Assembly (NCBI GenBank): GCA_934201655.1
Contig: CAKPXD010000037.1
Location: 1 to 10,749 of the forward strand
Direction: 5' to 3'
DNA from: an uncultured Streptococcus sp.
Lineage (GTDB): Bacteria; Bacillota; Bacilli; Lactobacillales; Streptococcaceae
DNA length: 10,749 bases
A program made the translations under genes and the position numbers. Shown here in pieces: positions 7,039 to 10,749 of the stretch (the first letter of the stretch is position 1; each line of letters opens with the position of its first letter). The notes beneath the pieces were generated by a model. It searched no databases. It had not been told where the DNA came from and was given only the letters and a program-made list of their open reading frames with translations.

Positions 7039-7066
7039 TTGATTTTGTGTTTATTTATGCTATAAT
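7039..7066 (+). promoter_or_regulatory. Promoter of the amino acid transporter operon
   Basis: TTGATT (7039-7044, four of six) is followed after 16 nt by TATAAT (7061-7066), with an extended -10 TGC immediately before it. The predicted start is near 7073, giving a leader of about 22 nt that carries the ribosome site. It abuts the CodY-like boxes. Confidence 0.82.
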
Positions 7067-7094
7067 AGGAACAATTATTTTTAGGAGGTGGAAT

Positions 7095-7736
7095 ATGTCT
7101 TACTTATTTGAGATATTACCTAGTTTATTGAGCGGTGCGACAATGACTTTACAAGTGTTTGCAGTGGTCTTACTCTTTTCAATTCCTTTAGGTATTTTGG
7201 TTGCATTTTGCTTACAGGTCCATTGGAAACCCCTCCATTACATGATTGATGTTTATATCTGGGTGATGCGTGGGACACCCTTGCTCTTGCAGTTAATCTT
7301 TATCTATTATGTTTTGCCAAGTATCGGGATTCGACTTGATCGGGTACCAGCAGCGATTATTGCCTTCACGCTTAATTATGCAGCCTATTTTGCAGAAATA
7401 TTCCGTGGAGGGATTGCAACCATTCCTCAAGGACAATATGAAGCAGCTAAGGTTTTGAAATTCAAACCTATCGATACCGTCCACTATATTATCTTGCCAC
7501 AGGTGACCAAGATTGTTCTACCAAGTGTATTTAACGAGGTTATGAGTTTGGTTAAAGATACTTCTTTGGTTTATGCATTAGGTATTTCAGATTTAATCCT
7601 AGCTAGTCGTACAGCAGCCAATCGTGATGCGAGCTTGATCCCAATGTTTTTAGCAGGAGCTATCTATCTTCTTATGATTGGTATGATTACAATTTTAGCT
7701 AAGAAACTTGAGAAAAAGTTTAGCTACTATAGATAG
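7095..7736 (+). CDS. Polar amino acid ABC transporter permease
   Basis: A 213-residue membrane permease of the HisM/GlnP-type polar amino acid family. It has about five hydrophobic segments (near 15-40, 52-75, 85-101, 140-170 and 186-203) and the family's RGTPLLLQ motif (59-66). The ATPase-docking EAA loop starts at E116 (EAAKVLKFK); the conserved glycine of this loop is replaced by K122. An in-frame ATG at 7020 would add 25 residues, but it lies upstream of the promoter -10, so it cannot be on the main transcript; the start at 7095 has AGGAGG (7083-7088) and a normal N-terminus. It is the only permease in the operon, so it probably works as a homodimer. It resembles, from memory, the permease beside pneumococcal AatB. 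The amino acid carried cannot be read from it. Confidence 0.9.
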   Translation: MSYLFEILPSLLSGATMTLQVFAVVLLFSIPLGILVAFCLQVHWKPLHYMIDVYIWVMRGTPLLLQLIFIYYVLPSIGIRLDRVPAAIIAFTLNYAAYFAEIFRGGIATIPQGQYEAAKVLKFKPIDTVHYIILPQVTKIVLPSVFNEVMSLVKDTSLVYALGISDLILASRTAANRDASLIPMFLAGAIYLLMIGMITILAKKLEKKFSYYR

Positions 7737-7746
7737 GAGGTTATCC

Positions 7747-8376
7747 ATGTTAGAGTTAAAAAATATCAGCAAAAAATTTGGAAAAAAAGAAATTTTATCC
7801 AATTTCAATTTAACAATTCCTGAAAAGCAGATTTTGGCTATTGTTGGACCTTCTGGTGGTGGGAAGACAACCTTGCTTAGAATGTTAGCTGGACTTGAAA
7901 CCATTGATTCAGGTGAGATTTTTTATAATGGAGAATCCCTACCTTTGGATGAACTTGAAAAGCGTCACTTGTTAGGTTTTGTGTTTCAAGATTTTCAGCT
8001 TTTTCCTCACTTATCCGTTATGGAGAACTTGATTTTGTCACCCATCAAAACTATGGGGATGTCTGAAGCAGATGCCAAGAAGAAGGCAACCGACTTACTC
8101 GCTCGTCTGGGTCTCGAAGCTCATGCAGATGCCTATCCATTCTCATTATCTGGTGGTCAAAAGCAACGGGTTGCCTTAGCACGCGCTATGATGATAGATC
8201 CTGAAGTGATTGGGTATGACGAACCAACTTCGGCCCTTGACCCTGAGTTGCGTCTCGAGGTTGAAAAACTGATTCTACAAAATCGAGAATTAGGCATGAC
8301 TCAGATTGTCGTGACTCACGATCTCCAGTTTGCAGAGAATATTGCTGACCAGATTCTCAAAGTAGAGCCTAAGTAG
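7747..8376 (+). CDS. Amino acid ABC transporter ATP-binding protein, short form
   Basis: A 209-residue ATPase with all catalytic motifs: Walker A GPSGGGKTT (34-42), Q-loop Q81 in FVFQDFQ, signature LSGGQ (134-138), Walker B ending in D158-E159, D-loop SALD (162-165) and H-loop H191. It ends at ADQILKVEPK, where most polar amino acid ATPases (about 240-250 residues) go on with a further strand and helix. The stop codon is followed at once by the next ribosome site, so this looks like the natural end and not a frameshift. The ATG at 7747 is chosen over an earlier in-frame ATG at 7708 because AGGAGG (7735-7740) precedes it by 6 nt and the protein then starts with the usual MLELKNISKKFG. It lies 10 nt after the permease gene and presumably energises it. 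Confidence 0.92.
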   Translation: MLELKNISKKFGKKEILSNFNLTIPEKQILAIVGPSGGGKTTLLRMLAGLETIDSGEIFYNGESLPLDELEKRHLLGFVFQDFQLFPHLSVMENLILSPIKTMGMSEADAKKKATDLLARLGLEAHADAYPFSLSGGQKQRVALARAMMIDPEVIGYDEPTSALDPELRLEVEKLILQNRELGMTQIVVTHDLQFAENIADQILKVEPK

Positions 8377-8385
8377 GAGGTATCT

Positions 8386-9228
8386 ATGAATCGAATGAAA
8401 ATCAGCCTTGTTTTGGTATTCTTTCTTGCTTTTTTCCTGGTAGGATGCACACAAAAAGCTAGTGATCCTAAAGTCGATAATTGGGACAAATACCAAGAAC
8501 AGGGTACAATTACCATCGGGTTTGACAATACCTTTGTTCCCATGGGCTTTGAAGAAAAGAATGGGCAATATGCTGGATTTGACATTGATTTAGCACAGGC
8601 TGTTTCTGAGAAACTTGGTTTCAAGGTACAGTTTCAACCCATTGATTGGGACATGAAGGAAACCGAACTTCAAAACGGCACCATTGATGCTATCTGGAAT
8701 GGATATTCCGCAACAGATGAACGCCGTGAGAAGGTTGCTTTTACTATTCCTTACATGGAAAATCAGCAGGTTCTAGTCTCTAAGAAATCTCAGAATATAC
8801 AATCAGTGTCTGATATGACAGGCAAGGTTTTGGGTGCCCAGGCAGGATCTTCTGGTTATATAGATTTCGAAGCTCAGCCAGAACTCTTGAAAAACATTGT
8901 AAAAGATCAAAAAGCCAACCAATATCAGAGTTTTAACGAAGCTTTGATTGACTTGCAAAATGATCGGATTGATGCCCTTTTAATTGACCGTGTGTACGCC
9001 AATTATTATCTTGAAACTGAAGGAATTTTAGACCAGTATGAGATTTTTCCTGCTGGTTTTGAGAGTGAGTCTTTTGCAGTTGGTGTGAGACCAGCTGATA
9101 AGACCTTGTTAGCAAATTTGAATAAAGCTTTTGTGGAACTCTATCAAGAAGGTAAATTCCAAGAAATCAGCCAGAAATGGTTTGGTGAAGATGTGGCTAC
9201 AAACCAAATTAAAGGAAAAGAAAACTAA
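8386..9228 (+). CDS. Amino acid ABC transporter substrate-binding lipoprotein
   Basis: A 280-residue SBP_bac_3 family lipoprotein. The signal peptide (MNRMKIS, hydrophobic 8-19) ends in lipobox LVGC with lipidated C21. The mature protein opens with TITIGFDNTFVPMGF and GFDIDLAQA (64-72). SATDERR (108-114) carries R113, the family's usual contact for the substrate carboxylate, and the aspartate of LLIDRVYANYY (D201) is the expected amino-group contact. Side-chain specificity cannot be read. The ribosome site AGGAGG (8375-8380, 5 nt spacing) overlaps the end of the ATPase gene by two bases. The sequence recalls pneumococcal AatB closely enough that this is probably a paralogue or orthologue of it (from memory). 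The stop codon lies within the operon terminator. Confidence 0.91.
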   Translation: MNRMKISLVLVFFLAFFLVGCTQKASDPKVDNWDKYQEQGTITIGFDNTFVPMGFEEKNGQYAGFDIDLAQAVSEKLGFKVQFQPIDWDMKETELQNGTIDAIWNGYSATDERREKVAFTIPYMENQQVLVSKKSQNIQSVSDMTGKVLGAQAGSSGYIDFEAQPELLKNIVKDQKANQYQSFNEALIDLQNDRIDALLIDRVYANYYLETEGILDQYEIFPAGFESESFAVGVRPADKTLLANLNKAFVELYQEGKFQEISQKWFGEDVATNQIKGKEN

Positions 9229-9253
9229 GATTTTTATCTTGGTTTCTTTTTTT
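9216..9253 (+). terminator. Intrinsic terminator of the amino acid transporter operon
   Basis: The arm starting at AAAAG (9216) and ending in AAGAT (9231) pairs with ATCTTGGTTTC (9236-9246) and the following T residues. The loop is TTTT, with one bulged A at 9221 and one G-U pair. Seven T residues at 9247-9253 complete it. The ascending arm includes the last codons and the TAA (9226-9228) of the lipoprotein gene. Confidence 0.82.
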
Positions 9254-9316
9254 GATAGAGATGGTTGATGTTTTTGCTAAAAAGACTTGGGAATAGGCTT
9301 TTTAGCTAGAAAAACT

Positions 9317-9345
9317 TTGCAAAATCCTTAGAAAACCTGTAAAAT
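9317..9345 (+). promoter_or_regulatory. Probable parE promoter
   Basis: TTGCAA (9317-9322, four of six to TTGACA) and TAAAAT (9340-9345, five of six to TATAAT) are separated by 17 nt. The predicted start near 9352 leaves a leader of about 23 nt with AGGAGG at 9363-9368. The 60 bases between the upstream terminator and this promoter hold nothing I recognise. Confidence 0.65.
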
Positions 9346-9374
9346 AGTAAAGATGAACAAATAGGAGGTTCCTT

Positions 9375-10749
9375 GTGTCAAAAAAGGAAATCAATATTAA
9401 CAATTATAATGATGATGCCATCCAGGTGTTAGAAGGGTTGGATGCGGTTCGGAAACGTCCAGGGATGTATATCGGATCGACTGACGGTGCTGGTCTCCAC
9501 CACCTTGTATGGGAAATCGTCGATAATGCTGTCGATGAGGCCTTGTCTGGATTTGGTGACCGGATCGATGTGACCATTAATAAGGACGGAAGTTTGACAG
9601 TTCAAGACCACGGACGTGGAATGCCGACTGGAATGCACGCTATGGGAATTCCAACGGTTGAGGTTATCTTTACCATCCTTCACGCCGGAGGAAAATTCGG
9701 TCAGGGTGGTTATAAGACATCAGGAGGTCTCCACGGAGTTGGATCTTCTGTCGTCAATGCCCTCTCTAGTTGGTTAGAGGTAGAAATTACTCGTGATGGA
9801 GCAGTTTATAGACAACGTTTTGAAAATGGAGGCAAGCCAGTAACAACTCTTGAAAAGGTTGGAACGGCACCAAAGTCAAAAACAGGTACCAAAGTGACCT
9901 TCATGCCAGATGCCAGTATCTTTTCTACGACAGACTTCAAGTACAATACCATTTCAGAACGTCTCAATGAGTCAGCCTTTCTCTTGAAGAATGTAACCTT
10001 GTCATTAACGGACAAGCGAACAGATGAAGCAATCGAGTTCCATTATGAGAACGGGGTACAAGACTTTGTTTCCTACCTCAACGAGGACAAGGAAACCTTG
10101 ACGCCAGTCCTTTACTTTGAAGGGGAAGACAATGGTTTCCAAGTAGAAGTAGCCCTCCAGTATAATGATGGATTTTCAGATAACATCTTGTCCTTTGTCA
10201 ATAACGTCCGTACCAAGGATGGTGGAACGCATGAGACAGGACTCAAGTCAGCCATCACCAAGGTTATGAATGATTATGCACGTAAGACGGGTCTCCTCAA
10301 AGAAAAAGATAAAAATCTTGAAGGGTCAGATTACCGTGAAGGATTGGCGGCCGTTCTTTCTATCTTGGTTCCGGAAGAACATCTTCAGTTTGAAGGACAG
10401 ACTAAGGACAAACTTGGGAGTCCACTAGCTCGTCCAGTTGTAGATGGGATTGTGGCTGATAAGTTGACTTTCTTCCTCATGGAAAATGGGGAATTGGCTT
10501 CAAATCTGATTCGTAAAGCAATCAAGGCTCGTGATGCCCGTGAAGCAGCACGAAAAGCGCGTGATGAGAGCCGAAATGGCAAGAAAAACAAAAAAGACAA
10601 GGGCTTACTTTCTGGTAAATTAACGCCAGCCCAGTCTAAAAATCCAGCCAAGAACGAACTCTACTTGGTCGAGGGAGATTCTGCCGGTGGATCTGCCAAA
10701 CAAGGACGTGATCGTAAGTTCCAGGCTATCTTGCCTCTTCGTGGTAAGG
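9375..10749 (+). CDS. parE: DNA topoisomerase IV subunit B, N-terminal part (partial)
   Basis: The first 458 codons of ParE, cut by the right edge. Topoisomerase IV, with ParC, separates linked daughter chromosomes. The start is GTG at 9375 (V/M-SKKEI), 6 nt after AGGAGG (9363-9368). The GHKL ATPase domain shows E47 and N51 in WEIVDNAVDEA, D78 with GRGMP (80-84), and GGLHGVG (117-123). The transducer domain carries the ATP-contacting lysine in QTKDKLG (about K344). A lysine-rich stretch RNGKKNKKDKG precedes the TOPRIM motif EGDSAGG (433-439). D435 in that motif, a known site of quinolone-resistance substitutions in pneumococcus, is the wild-type aspartate. QTKDKLG and the overall match to remembered pneumococcal ParE favour ParE over GyrB. 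parC would be expected downstream. Confidence 0.97.
   Translation, partial: MSKKEININNYNDDAIQVLEGLDAVRKRPGMYIGSTDGAGLHHLVWEIVDNAVDEALSGFGDRIDVTINKDGSLTVQDHGRGMPTGMHAMGIPTVEVIFTILHAGGKFGQGGYKTSGGLHGVGSSVVNALSSWLEVEITRDGAVYRQRFENGGKPVTTLEKVGTAPKSKTGTKVTFMPDASIFSTTDFKYNTISERLNESAFLLKNVTLSLTDKRTDEAIEFHYENGVQDFVSYLNEDKETLTPVLYFEGEDNGFQVEVALQYNDGFSDNILSFVNNVRTKDGGTHETGLKSAITKVMNDYARKTGLLKEKDKNLEGSDYREGLAAVLSILVPEEHLQFEGQTKDKLGSPLARPVVDGIVADKLTFFLMENGELASNLIRKAIKARDAREAARKARDESRNGKKNKKDKGLLSGKLTPAQSKNPAKNELYLVEGDSAGGSAKQGRDRKFQAILPLRGK

Noticed and set aside
7020..7094. In-frame ATG extension of the permease by 25 residues
   Set aside because: It overlaps the CodY-like boxes, the -35 and the -10, and has no ribosome site; the ATG at 7095 has AGGAGG and a normal family N-terminus.
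7067..7094. T-box or amino acid riboswitch in the transporter leader
   Set aside because: The predicted leader is only about 22 nt, too short, and no T-box TGGNACCGCG-like sequence occurs in 6880-7094.
8316..8624. Antisense open frames opposite the amino acid ATPase and lipoprotein genes
   Set aside because: They lie opposite well-supported genes, show no recognisable domain and have no ribosome site or promoter; they are shadows.
9254..9374. Small gene or BOX/RUP repeat between the transporter and parE
   Set aside because: No frame with a ribosome site, and no recognisable BOX or RUP sequence; only the parE promoter and ribosome site are supported.

Overview
The window is chromosomal DNA of a low-GC Gram-positive coccus, almost certainly a Streptococcus of the mitis group (S. 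mitis, S. oralis, S. pneumoniae and relatives). I base this on AGGAGG ribosome sites, extended -10 promoters, and proteins that, from memory, closely match pneumococcal DeoC, Cdd, the purine-nucleoside lipoprotein PnrA, PlsY and ParE. I could not run a search, so the species is not settled.

Positions 1-6207 (+ strand) hold a nucleoside salvage and uptake block: the 3' end of pyrimidine-nucleoside phosphorylase, deoC, cdd, a nucleoside-binding lipoprotein (pnrA/bmpA), then the ABC transporter nupA (ATPase), nupB and nupC (permeases). The transporter brings nucleosides in. Cdd converts cytidines to uridines, Pdp splits pyrimidine nucleosides, and DeoC feeds deoxyribose phosphate into glycolysis. 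The intergenic stretches are rich in RNA hairpins: a cluster between cdd and pnrA, and three in tandem between pnrA and nupA. The last of these looks like a terminator and is followed by a possible nupA promoter. A bidirectional terminator at 6211-6247 closes the block.

plsY (6238-6879, - strand) is the membrane acyltransferase for phosphatidic acid synthesis. Its promoter places the predicted transcription start on the A of the ATG, so the message is probably leaderless.

The 215-bp region 6880-7094 between plsY and the next operon has no gene but is dense in control signals: paired TGATA/TATCA palindromes, two overlapping CodY-like boxes and a strong promoter. It drives a compact three-gene polar amino acid ABC transporter (7095-9228: permease, ATPase, lipoprotein) that ends in a terminator overlapping its last stop codon. 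As I recall, plsY and parE lie next to each other in S. pneumoniae, so this transporter would be an accessory insertion at that junction.

parE (9375 to the right edge, + strand) encodes topoisomerase IV subunit B. It starts at GTG and is cut by the window end after 458 codons.

I found no CRISPR, insertion sequence, tRNA, rRNA or phage gene. Nothing here amounts to a wholly new system. The most interesting material is regulatory: the plsY/amino acid transporter divergent region and the hairpin-rich junctions of the nucleoside operon.
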